This document shows, in pieces, positions 1 through 6,710 of a stretch of 7,438 bases of DNA. Positions within the stretch are counted from its first letter, which is position 1. Every line of letters starts with the position of its first letter. The position numbers were made by a program, and so were the translations under genes. The stretch covers positions 1 to 7,438 of the forward strand of contig JANZYY010000243.1 in assembly GCA_026419705.1 (NCBI GenBank), in the 5' to 3' direction. This DNA comes from Fischerella sp. Its GTDB lineage: Bacteria > Cyanobacteriota > Cyanobacteriia > Cyanobacteriales > Nostocaceae. The notes beneath the pieces are model-generated. The model saw only the letters and a list, made by a program, of their open reading frames with translations, did no database searches and had not been told where the DNA came from.

Positions 1-294
1 CTGCTGTGGATATGCTGGATCTAGGGGCAAATATGCACCACCAGCCTTGAGAATTCCCAACACCCCAACAATCGTATCCAGGGAACGTTCTACACATATT
101 CCTACCAGCACCTCTGGTCCTACACCCAACTTTTGCAGATAATGCGCCAGTTGATTTGCACGCTGATTTAACTCTCTGTAAGTTAACTGTTCTTCTCCAC
201 AAACCACAGCCACAGCATCGGGTGTACGTTCTACTTGCGCTGCAAATAACTGATGAATGCACTGTGTTTGCGGATACTCGACCTGGGTATCATT
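1..294 (-). other. Second adenylation domain of NRPS 2, N-terminal fragment
   Basis: Residues 1353-1450 open a second A domain (YPQTQCIHQLFAAQVERTP, LTYRELNQRANQLA, LKAGGAYLPLDPAYP) and are cut by the window edge before the A3 motif. None of the specificity residues is visible, so its amino acid cannot be predicted. Confidence 0.93.
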
Positions 295-3200
295 CCATTT
301 TGCCAACAGCGTCTTCTCGGCTTCAGTTAGTAACGGTAACTCCCAAAGATATTGTTGAGGATCGGTGACAATTCCCGATAGCAATGTCTGCAAATGCTCC
401 GCCATTCGGTGTATGGTATCAGCCTCAAACAAATCAGTGCTGTATTCAAAGGTTCCGACCAGTCCCGAAGCCGTCTCTTCCATAAACAAAGTCAAATCAA
501 ACTTAGCTGTGGCGCTGTCGTTTTCCAGCAGGCTCAAATTCAAACCCGACAACTCTACCTCTGACATAGGGGCATTTTGCAGCACAAACATCACTTGGAA
601 CAATGGTGTATAACTCAAAGAGCGCTGTGGCTGCAATTGTTCTACCAGCACATCAAAGGGTAGATCCTGGTGGGAATACGCTCCTAAAGCTACTTCACGC
701 ACTCGACCCAATAATTCCTCAAAGGTAAGATTGCTTTCCAGCTTGGTTCGCAACACTAAAGTATTGACAAAAAAGCCAATTAACCCTTCTATTTCAGCAC
801 GATTGCGATTGGCAATGGGAGAACCTACGACTATATCTTCACTGCCTGTATAACGGTACAACAAAGTTTTAAAAGCCGCCAGTAGCGTCATAAACAAGGT
901 ACATCCTTGTTCCTGACTTAAGGTTTTTAATGCAGCAGTTTGTTCTGGAGAAATTTCAAATGTATAATTAGCACCCCGGAAGGTCTGAACAGCAGGCCGT
1001 ATGTGGTCGGTGGGTAACTCTAGCAGAGCGGGTGCGCCCTGCAAATGCTGTCGCCAGTAAGCAAGCTGAGACTCTAAAACCTCTCCCATCAACCACTGTC
1101 GCTGCCAAGCTGCAAAGTCTGCATACTGAATTGGTAGTTCTGGTAAAGTTGAGGGTTTTTGCTCGCAGAAAGCTTGATAAAGAATGGAAAGTTCGCGGAC
1201 AAACACACCGATTGACCAACCATCAGAAGCAATATGATGCAAAGTCAATAGCACTACATGTTCTTGTTGGCTCAGGCGCAATAACTTTGCCCGCATCATC
1301 AAGTCAGTCTGGAGATTAAAGGGTTGTTGCGCCTCTGTTTTTAACAGTTGTTCAACTTTTGCTGCTTGTAAGTCAGCAGGTAAATCACTCAAATCAATCA
1401 GTGGCAGCAAAAATGTTGTCTCAGATGAGATGATTTGTATGGGTCTTCCAGCAATTGTCTGGAAGTTGGTGCGTAAGACTTCATGACGACGCACAATTTC
1501 ATTCAGGCTTTGCTGTAGTGCTGGTTGGTTAAGCTGACCCTGCAAGCGAAAAGCACTACATAGATTATTGAAGGGACTATCTGGTTGTAGTTGGGTTAAG
1601 AACCACAAACGTTGTTGAGCAAAAGACAGGATTAATTCCCGATCTCTGGAAACGCGCTGAATCGGTGGAGCTTCTAAACCTATCCCTGCTTTGATCGCTT
1701 CCTCAATTACTGTTGCTAAGCCTGCTACTGTTGGCTTCTCAAACAAGCGACGCAGAGGCAATTCTACCTCAAAAACCTGCCTGATTTTGGAAATCACCAA
1801 AGTCGCTAGCAGGGAGTGTCCTCCCAATTCCAAGAAGTTGTCCTGGATACCTACTTTTTCTAGACCAAGAACTTCTGCCCAAATTCCCGTTAGTATCTCT
1901 TGAATAGGAGTACAAGCAGCAACGAAAGTTTCGTTCTGAAATTGTGTGAAATCAGGTGCAGGTAAAGCCCGGCGGTCTACTTTACCACTGGGAGCTAATG
2001 GTAAATCTTCTAGCAGTATAAAAGCTGATGGCACCATGTGCTGCGGCAATCTTTGTTTGAGTAACTGCTGTAGTTCTGATACTAGGTCTTCTGGTGAATG
2101 CTGAGTTTCAAGTTGGGGAACTACATACGCTACCAAACGCTTGTCACCAGTGTCTTCCCGGACTACAACTACTGTTTCCCGAACAGAGGAATGCTGACGT
2201 AGCAATGCTTCAATTTCTTCAAGTTCAACGCGAAAACCCCGAATTTTGACTTGGTTATCTATGCGTCCTAGAAACTCGATCTTGCCATCAGGTAACCACC
2301 TGCCTAAATCTCCTGTTTTGTAGATGATATCTTGATTACCTGTCAGTAGTTTTTTTGTCGGATTGGCGAAGGGATTGGGAACAAAACTTAATTTTGTCTT
2401 CTCTGGGTTTTTCCAATAGCCATCTCCTACACCAATTCCCGATACACATATCTCCCCCGGAAATCCTATCGGTACTAATTGCATCTGTTGATCGAGAATA
2501 TAGATGTTTAAGTTGGCTAAAGGCTGACCAATAGAAACTGTTCGTTGGTTTTCTGGTAAAGGTTTATCTATGATAAATTGAGTGATGTCATCCGCAGCTT
2601 CTGTTGGACCATAAGCATCAGCTATCCTAATTGAGGGATACAAACTCAACCATTGATTGACCCGTTTTACCGAAACTGGTTCGCCAACTACCATCATCCA
2701 CTTTAAGTCTGGTAAATTTCTTTGCTCTTGGGGGAGTTGGAAAATATAATCTATTAATCCTCCAAAAACTGCCGGGACTAATTCAACAACAGTGATTCTT
2801 TTTTCTCGAAGAACTGTAAATAATTTTTCAGGGATAAATCCCGATTCGGTATCTACTATAACTGTCTTACCACCAATCAGAAGCGGAGCTAAAAATTGCC
2901 AAACAGAAATATCAGTAGAAGAAGGCGCACTTTGCAGAAAACAAAAATCTGCTGTTAACTCCAGTTCATCGAACTGAGCATATATATGGTTGATAGCACC
3001 ATCATGCCTAACTATTGCACCTTTTGGCAATCCTGTAGAACCAGATGTATACAGCATGTACGCTGGATCTGTTGCTGTATTACTTGCTTCTAAGTTCTCA
3101 ATGGATAAATGATGGAAATCAAATTGATTGTAGACATTGATATCGATTTTCTTATCAAAATGTATTTGATTTTCTGAGTAATCTAGACAGACTAAGAATT

Positions 3201-4350
3201 GCAAATGCAAATTATTTTCTACCAAGTCTGTAAAAATATCTAAACAGGAAGAGTCTGTAAGAATAATTTTGACTTCGCTGTTAGATAGCATATATTTAAT
3301 TCTATCGATTGGATACTGACTATCTATCGGTACATAAGCTCCGCCTGCCTTATAGATAGCTAGTATGCCTATTAAAAAATTGATATCTCTTTCTTTAAGA
3401 ATTCCGACGATTTCTCCTTGTTTAATTCCTAAATTCTGTAAAAATCTGGCTAATTGGTTGGCTTTTTCATTTAATTCCTGATAAGTTAGCTGACTATTCT
3501 CATACTCAACAGCAATTCTGTTAGGTGTCTCTTTTACTTGCTTTTCAAATAATTGATTAATTGTTTGCGTAATAGGATATTGTTTTGTCTTGTTGTTAAA
3601 TTGCTCTAAAAGCTGGTGCCGATCGTCGGAATTTAGTAAATAAATATCTTCAATCTTAGTTTGAAAATCATAAACAACACACTCAAGAATATTAAGATAA
3701 TATTTAATAATATATGCAATCACATCTTCTCGAAAAATACTTTCATTATAATCTATTCTGCCAAGTAATAAATTATTGGTAACTTGAAATGCAAAGGTTA
3801 AATCGTTACTGAGATCGGATAAATCACTTTGTTTATGAATATTTTCTAATAAAATCACAAGATCGCAAAATGGACAGCGATGCTGGTGATTGGGTAAATT
3901 TAATCGCTCAGCTAAGTCCCTAACAGGATAATTTTGATGACTATATGCACCTATTGCAGTTTCTTTAACTTGGATGAGTAAATCTTTAAATGTTAGATTT
4001 TTATCAACGCTGATACGCAAGGGCAAGACTTGCTTTAAATCCCCATCAACTCCCTCTAATTGATAAGCTGGAGAACCAATAATATTATCAGTGTTGCCAG
4101 TATACTTATGCATGAATATGCCAAGTGTAGATAGCAACACTAAATATATTGATAAATAAGAATTGTTGCTAAATTTAATAATAGCTTCTGACAAATGTCT
4201 AGATAACTGGAAACTAATGGATTTATTCTTACCAGAATAAATTGCAGGTCTAACATAGTCTGCAATCAAATTTGTTTCTGGTAATTCACCAAATAACTGA
4301 TTTAACCAGTAAATTTTTTGAGAAAATAACTCTTCAGCAGTCACAACCAT
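1..4350 (-). CDS. NRPS 2, 5' part: half-C / A / PCP / C / A (partial, 3' end outside window)
   Basis: One uninterrupted frame of 1450 codons runs from ATG at 4350 to the window edge. Domain order: residues 1-250, C-terminal lobe of a condensation domain; about 256-810, a full adenylation domain; about 811-885, a peptidyl carrier protein with phosphopantetheine Ser846; about 900-1350, a full condensation domain with HHIASDG at 1038-1044; 1353-1450, the start of a second A domain. The product is thus at least bimodular and adds residues to a peptide held as carrier thioesters in the cytosol. The gene follows the aminotransferase by 55 bases in the same direction. The in-frame TAA just upstream confirms the start. 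Base composition changes sharply: the first 1900 bases are very AT-rich (18-33% GC in the lines counted), whereas codons after about position 2450 reach 42-50%. No stop, frameshift or missing A/PCP/C core motif was seen after the truncated first domain. The final product is not recognised. Confidence 0.95.
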   Translation of the reverse strand, partial: MVVTAEELFSQKIYWLNQLFGELPETNLIADYVRPAIYSGKNKSISFQLSRHLSEAIIKFSNNSYLSIYLVLLSTLGIFMHKYTGNTDNIIGSPAYQLEGVDGDLKQVLPLRISVDKNLTFKDLLIQVKETAIGAYSHQNYPVRDLAERLNLPNHQHRCPFCDLVILLENIHKQSDLSDLSNDLTFAFQVTNNLLLGRIDYNESIFREDVIAYIIKYYLNILECVVYDFQTKIEDIYLLNSDDRHQLLEQFNNKTKQYPITQTINQLFEKQVKETPNRIAVEYENSQLTYQELNEKANQLARFLQNLGIKQGEIVGILKERDINFLIGILAIYKAGGAYVPIDSQYPIDRIKYMLSNSEVKIILTDSSCLDIFTDLVENNLHLQFLVCLDYSENQIHFDKKIDINVYNQFDFHHLSIENLEASNTATDPAYMLYTSGSTGLPKGAIVRHDGAINHIYAQFDELELTADFCFLQSAPSSTDISVWQFLAPLLIGGKTVIVDTESGFIPEKLFTVLREKRITVVELVPAVFGGLIDYIFQLPQEQRNLPDLKWMMVVGEPVSVKRVNQWLSLYPSIRIADAYGPTEAADDITQFIIDKPLPENQRTVSIGQPLANLNIYILDQQMQLVPIGFPGEICVSGIGVGDGYWKNPEKTKLSFVPNPFANPTKKLLTGNQDIIYKTGDLGRWLPDGKIEFLGRIDNQVKIRGFRVELEEIEALLRQHSSVRETVVVVREDTGDKRLVAYVVPQLETQHSPEDLVSELQQLLKQRLPQHMVPSAFILLEDLPLAPSGKVDRRALPAPDFTQFQNETFVAACTPIQEILTGIWAEVLGLEKVGIQDNFLELGGHSLLATLVISKIRQVFEVELPLRRLFEKPTVAGLATVIEEAIKAGIGLEAPPIQRVSRDRELILSFAQQRLWFLTQLQPDSPFNNLCSAFRLQGQLNQPALQQSLNEIVRRHEVLRTNFQTIAGRPIQIISSETTFLLPLIDLSDLPADLQAAKVEQLLKTEAQQPFNLQTDLMMRAKLLRLSQQEHVVLLTLHHIASDGWSIGVFVRELSILYQAFCEQKPSTLPELPIQYADFAAWQRQWLMGEVLESQLAYWRQHLQGAPALLELPTDHIRPAVQTFRGANYTFEISPEQTAALKTLSQEQGCTLFMTLLAAFKTLLYRYTGSEDIVVGSPIANRNRAEIEGLIGFFVNTLVLRTKLESNLTFEELLGRVREVALGAYSHQDLPFDVLVEQLQPQRSLSYTPLFQVMFVLQNAPMSEVELSGLNLSLLENDSATAKFDLTLFMEETASGLVGTFEYSTDLFEADTIHRMAEHLQTLLSGIVTDPQQYLWELPLLTEAEKTLLAKWNDTQVEYPQTQCIHQLFAAQVERTPDAVAVVCGEEQLTYRELNQRANQLAHYLQKLGVGPEVLVGICVERSLDTIVGVLGILKAGGAYLPLDPAYPQQ
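301..1653 (-). other. Complete condensation domain of NRPS 2 (probably LCL type)
   Basis: Residues about 900-1350 contain LSFAQQRLWFL near 908-918, RRHEVLRTNF, the catalytic HHIASDG (H1038, H1039, D1043), QYADFAAWQR, VGSPIANRN, IGFFVNTLVLR and PLFQVMFVLQN. All the usual C motifs are intact, so this domain should join the residue on Ser846 to the one loaded by the next A domain. The motif style resembles C domains that accept an L-configured donor, and there is no epimerization domain between the carrier protein and this domain. Confidence 0.9.
1696..3585 (-). other. First adenylation domain and carrier protein of NRPS 2; candidate Dab-activating module
   Basis: All A-domain core motifs are present: LTYQELNEKANQLA (A1), KAGGAYVPID (A2), YTSGSTGLPKG with T435-G444 (A3), DAYGPTEAADD (A5), GEICVSGIGVGDGYW (A6), YKTGDLGRW (A7), IRGFRVELEEIE (A8) and LAPSGKVDRRAL with K790 (A10). 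Aligning by eye to GrsA gives a specificity pocket of D480, I481, W484, E523, M553, V555, A579, D587, D588, K790. D480 indicates an alpha-amino acid. The acidic E523 and D588 could bind a basic side chain; from memory, polymyxin-type Dab domains also carry Glu at the E523 position. I do not recognise the full code, so Dab is an inference drawn mainly from the neighbouring aminotransferase. The carrier protein motif is DNFLELGGHSLLAT with Ser846. Confidence 0.85.
3601..4350 (-). other. Orphan C-terminal half of a condensation domain at the N-terminus of NRPS 2
   Basis: Residues 1-250 begin at the mid-domain YWLNQLFGELPE segment and continue through IYLVLLSTLGIFMHKYTGN, DNIIGSPAYQ, AYSHQNYPVRDLAERL, CPFCDLVILLEN and IEDIYLLNSDDR. 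These align with the second lobe of an ordinary C domain (compare AYSHQDLPFDVLVEQL and PLFQVMFVLQN in the complete C domain downstream). The first lobe, with the catalytic HHxxxDG motif, is absent, so this part cannot condense amino acids by itself. It may be a structural platform for the A domain, a docking surface for NRPS 1, or a remnant of a rearrangement. Truncated C domains of this sort occur at the front of some NRPS proteins. Confidence 0.85.
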
Positions 4351-4359
4351 AATTTGTTA

Positions 4360-4362
4360 CCT
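4360..4362 (-). promoter_or_regulatory. Ribosome binding site of NRPS 2 (AGG)
   Basis: On the minus strand CCAGG ends 9 bases before the ATG at 4350. An in-frame TAA at 4359-4357, three codons upstream, shows that the protein cannot begin earlier. This proves that the N-terminal half-condensation domain is the true beginning of the protein and not a mis-called start. Confidence 0.6.
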
Positions 4363-4405
4363 GGTAATAAAATGCTCCGTGAAGTAATTGACCAAGACTA
4401 TAAAT

Positions 4406-5659
4406 TTAAGCTAGGCAGTCATCAAAGGCTTGTTTAATAATGAAACACCCTTGCTCCAAAGTTTTGATTTCAATTGTCAAAGGCGGCAAGATTTTAATTA
4501 CGGTGTTGTTCCTACCGGCTTTTTCAATTATTAATCCTAATTCAAAACAGCGAGAAGTGATTTTATTTGCTAAACTAGCATCGTCAAAATCGGTAATATC
4601 AATACCCCAGATTAAACCTATCCCTCGTATTTTTATTTTCTCACTAATGGCAGCTATTTTATCTAGCAAAAAATTATGTAAAAAAGATTCTTTAATTTTA
4701 ACTTCCTGTTCAAGATTAGTAATTTCTCGATATTCAAGAGCAGCAGTACCACCAACAAATGCTAATTGATTACCTCTAAAAGTTCCATTGTGTTCGCCGG
4801 GTTCCCAAATATCTAAATCTGGTTTCAACAACAATAACGACATGGGAAAACCGTAACCGCCGATAGACTTTGAAAGTACTACCATATCAGGAATAATATC
4901 CGCTCTCTCAAAGGAAAAAAAAGGTCCAGTTCTTCCACAGCCCACTTGAATATCATCACAAATCAACAAAATATCATGGCGATCGCATAAATTTCTCAGT
5001 CTTTGCATCCATTCTATTGGCGCTACAATTACTCCCCCTTCTGCTTGCACAGTTTCAAATATTATGGCTGCTGGTTTTTCAATTCCTGAATTAACATCAT
5101 TTAAAACTGATTCTATAAACTCTATTGTGTCAAAGCTCTCCATAAATCCATAGGGATAGGGCATAAATGTTACATGATTTGATGTACCAAACGCCCCGGC
5201 TTTTATGTCACGATTACCACTAACAGATAAGCTACCCAATGTCATGCCATGATAAGCTCCCATGAATGAAAATATGCCCGGTCTTTTTTTGATCTTTCTT
5301 GCTAATTTCAATGCGGCTTCAACAGCATTTGTCCCTGTAGGTCCGCAAAACTGAAGCCGATAGTCCAAATTTTTCGGAGATAGTATTGTTTCTGAAAACT
5401 TGGATAAAAAGTGTTCTTTTGCAGATGTATAAAAATCTAAACCATGCGCGATCGCGTCAGCATTCAAATAAGATATAATCTTTTGTTTGATGTAATCGTT
5501 GTTATGTCCATAATTTAAAGCACCCGCACCTGCTAAAAAGTCAATATAAGCCTCTCCTGATTCTGAATAGATCAAAGAACCCTTGGCTCGATGAAATAAA
5601 GTTGGAAAACTTCGGCAATAGCTTCTAACGTTAGATTCTCGTGTTTCGAAAATATTCAT
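4406..5659 (-). CDS. ectB-like: EctB-type diaminobutyrate--2-oxoglutarate aminotransferase (class III, PLP)
   Basis: This 417-residue class III aminotransferase closely resembles EctB, which transfers an amino group from glutamate to aspartate 4-semialdehyde to give L-2,4-diaminobutyrate (Dab) and 2-oxoglutarate. EctB-like landmarks run along its length: ESNVRSYCRSFP (8-19), YIDFLAGAGALNYGHNN (38-54), GLDFYTSAK (73-81), GPTGTNAVEAA (106-116), YHGMTLGSLSVSGNR (136-150), ETVQAEGG (202-209), DDIQVGCGRTG (235-245) and NGTFRGNQLAF (291-301). K264 in SKSIGGYG is the PLP-binding lysine, D235 the Asp expected to contact the pyridine nitrogen, and the GPTGT loop binds PLP phosphate. Length is normal for EctB and no catalytic residue is missing. 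No ectA or ectC is present in the window, so the product is more likely a peptide building block than ectoine. The gene starts 44 bases after the oxygenase stop and ends 55 bases before NRPS 2, consistent with one operon. A 4-aminobutyrate- or ornithine-type aminotransferase is much less likely. Confidence 0.92.
   Translation of the reverse strand: MNIFETRESNVRSYCRSFPTLFHRAKGSLIYSESGEAYIDFLAGAGALNYGHNNDYIKQKIISYLNADAIAHGLDFYTSAKEHFLSKFSETILSPKNLDYRLQFCGPTGTNAVEAALKLARKIKKRPGIFSFMGAYHGMTLGSLSVSGNRDIKAGAFGTSNHVTFMPYPYGFMESFDTIEFIESVLNDVNSGIEKPAAIIFETVQAEGGVIVAPIEWMQRLRNLCDRHDILLICDDIQVGCGRTGPFFSFERADIIPDMVVLSKSIGGYGFPMSLLLLKPDLDIWEPGEHNGTFRGNQLAFVGGTAALEYREITNLEQEVKIKESFLHNFLLDKIAAISEKIKIRGIGLIWGIDITDFDDASLANKITSRCFELGLIIEKAGRNNTVIKILPPLTIEIKTLEQGCFIIKQAFDDCLA
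4979..4986. repeat. HIP1 palindrome (GCGATCGC), copy 2
   Basis: This is the second exact HIP1 octamer, also inside the aminotransferase gene (around residues 225-228, CDRH). I found no copy in the NRPS or oxygenase genes. Confidence 0.8.
5448..5455. repeat. HIP1 palindrome (GCGATCGC), copy 1
   Basis: This is an exact copy of the octameric Highly Iterated Palindrome found at high density in many cyanobacterial genomes. It sits inside the aminotransferase gene, at the codons for residues A69-I70-A71. It supports a cyanobacterial host. Confidence 0.8.
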
Positions 5660-5662
5660 TGT

Positions 5663-5671
5663 CCTTTTCCT
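5663..5671 (-). promoter_or_regulatory. Ribosome binding site of the aminotransferase gene
   Basis: AGGAAAAGG on the minus strand lies 3 to 11 bases before the ATG at 5659; its first AGGA is 8 bases away, a normal Shine-Dalgarno distance. An in-frame TAG at 5683-5681 rules out a start further upstream, so the start at 5659 is well fixed. Confidence 0.7.
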
Positions 5672-5703
5672 AATTGTAATCTAATTGGAGGAACTTATCT
5701 TCA

Positions 5704-6585
5704 TCAAGAAATATAATTCAAATAAGATTTGTAAAACCTAAATACTATTTGTGGTGGAACTTTAAATATTAATCCTAGTGCTAATAAAAAGTTGTAATAG
5801 ACATTTTTTAACGGCATACCCTTTAAACTAGCGGCTAGTCCTTGTAATACACTATGCTCGGTGTGCCAATCTATATTAAAAGAAATGGATGTATCCAAAC
5901 TTCTCACATGATGCAGTGTCCCTGGAGGCATATATAAAATCTCTCCAGGATTTACAATCACCTTCATGGGTCTGGCATTTTTATATAGTGGATATTGCTG
6001 TAAATCTGGTTGTTCTGGATCGACCTTAAACCATCGCCAATTATAACGATAGCAGTATTGAGAGTCTTCACTTAAGAGTAGAGTAAATAGTTTACGACCA
6101 ACAATTTGAAAAAACAAATTATTCGTCAGTAAACAATCGAAATGTAGAGGAGTAAAACTCTGAGATGCTCCTATAAAAAATTGGCAATAGCACCACCATT
6201 TATAAGCATACCATTTTGGCAAATAATTTAGAGGAAATGGCTGAACATCCTTGACAAGTGACGGAATCAAACTAAACAATGGCAGATCGTGACAATAAGG
6301 AGGTTGATTGTGATTTTTCCCTTGCTCGTATTTCTCTAAAATGTCTGCATATTCCTGAAGGGTAAAATTCTCTATTTTAATTTGACCATCGTGGAAGTGT
6401 TTAGCGTATATTTTCAAATTAGGCGCAGCAGTTCGAAAATATGGCAATGACCACTTGCTAAACCCATTCCAATTTTGAATCACACCGGAAATGATGACCG
6501 GTCTAGATTTATTCACATAGTTTGATATAAATTCTTCGCCGGAAAGTTGATAACATCGGTCAATTTCTGAAGAAAAAGCCAGCAT
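5704..6585 (-). CDS. Cupin_8/JmjC-like Fe(II)/2-oxoglutarate-dependent oxygenase (putative hydroxylase)
   Basis: This 293-residue protein has the layout of the cupin_8 (JmjC-like, FIH-type) family. Enzymes of this family usually hydroxylate amino-acid side chains using Fe(II), O2 and 2-oxoglutarate. The N-terminal SRPVIISGVIQNW (residues 27-39) is the typical family opening. The iron-binding facial triad is visible: H148 and D150 in PLHFD, and H225 (or H226) in the distal motif PPGTLHHV. K165 in GRKLFTLL is a good candidate for binding the 2-oxoglutarate carboxylate. The core segment is rich in Trp, Tyr and Cys (residues 123-137). There is no signal peptide, so the enzyme is presumably cytosolic. 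The ATG at 6585 is the only plausible start: an in-frame TAA lies upstream with no ATG, GTG or TTG between. Lying between two NRPS genes and 44 bases before the aminotransferase, it is probably a tailoring hydroxylase. Its substrate (free or carrier-bound amino acid, or finished peptide) cannot be read from the sequence. Confidence 0.88.
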   Translation of the reverse strand: MLAFSSEIDRCYQLSGEEFISNYVNKSRPVIISGVIQNWNGFSKWSLPYFRTAAPNLKIYAKHFHDGQIKIENFTLQEYADILEKYEQGKNHNQPPYCHDLPLFSLIPSLVKDVQPFPLNYLPKWYAYKWWCYCQFFIGASQSFTPLHFDCLLTNNLFFQIVGRKLFTLLLSEDSQYCYRYNWRWFKVDPEQPDLQQYPLYKNARPMKVIVNPGEILYMPPGTLHHVRSLDTSISFNIDWHTEHSVLQGLAASLKGMPLKNVYYNFLLALGLIFKVPPQIVFRFYKSYLNYIS

Positions 6586-6710
6586 AAATTTTTTGTATTT
6601 GTACTTATTAACAAAATGCAGAAATACCCTTATTTGTGTCTCTTAAGTCACTAACTAAGACACTAATGTATAACAGGGAATAAATTCATTCTGCAAACAT
6701 GCAATGCCAT
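6586..6710. other. Intergenic gap, 125 bases, with weak promoter-like and stem-loop signals
   Basis: This gap separates the end of NRPS 1 from the oxygenase gene and is the longest in the window. On the minus strand TATACA (6672-6667) lies 18 bases after TTGCAG (6696-6691), a poor match to a sigma-70 promoter (4/6 and 3/6). An imperfect inverted repeat pairs GTGTCTCTTA (6636-6645) with TAAGACAC (6656-6663) around a 10-base loop. No T-run follows the repeat on the minus strand, so it is not a convincing intrinsic terminator. No strong Shine-Dalgarno precedes the oxygenase ATG; the upstream bases are A-rich. The gap might give the downstream genes some independent transcription, but the sequence evidence is thin. 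Confidence 0.25.

Noticed and set aside
156..613. Two small plus-strand ORFs (156-368 and 365-613)
   Set aside because: They lie antisense to the second A domain and the C domain of NRPS 2, have no recognisable domain, and the minus frame gives perfect NRPS motifs throughout.
968..1319. Small ORFs on both strands across 968-1319
   Set aside because: Both overlap the HHIASDG region of the NRPS 2 condensation domain in other frames and read as low-meaning shadow translations.
1691..2977. Plus-strand ORFs at 1691-1903 and 2792-2977
   Set aside because: They are antisense to the PCP/A region and to the A core of NRPS 2, and nothing in them resembles a known protein.
4440..4769. Plus-strand 109-codon ORF
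   Set aside because: It is fully antisense to the C-terminal part of the aminotransferase, whose frame is conserved to the end.
4406..6585. An ectoine biosynthesis operon
   Set aside because: Only the EctB-like enzyme is present. The oxygenase is a cupin_8/JmjC protein, not EctD or EctC, and no acetyltransferase (EctA) is visible.
6636..6663. Intrinsic terminator after NRPS 1
   Set aside because: The inverted repeat is imperfect and AT-rich and has no T-run after it on the minus strand.
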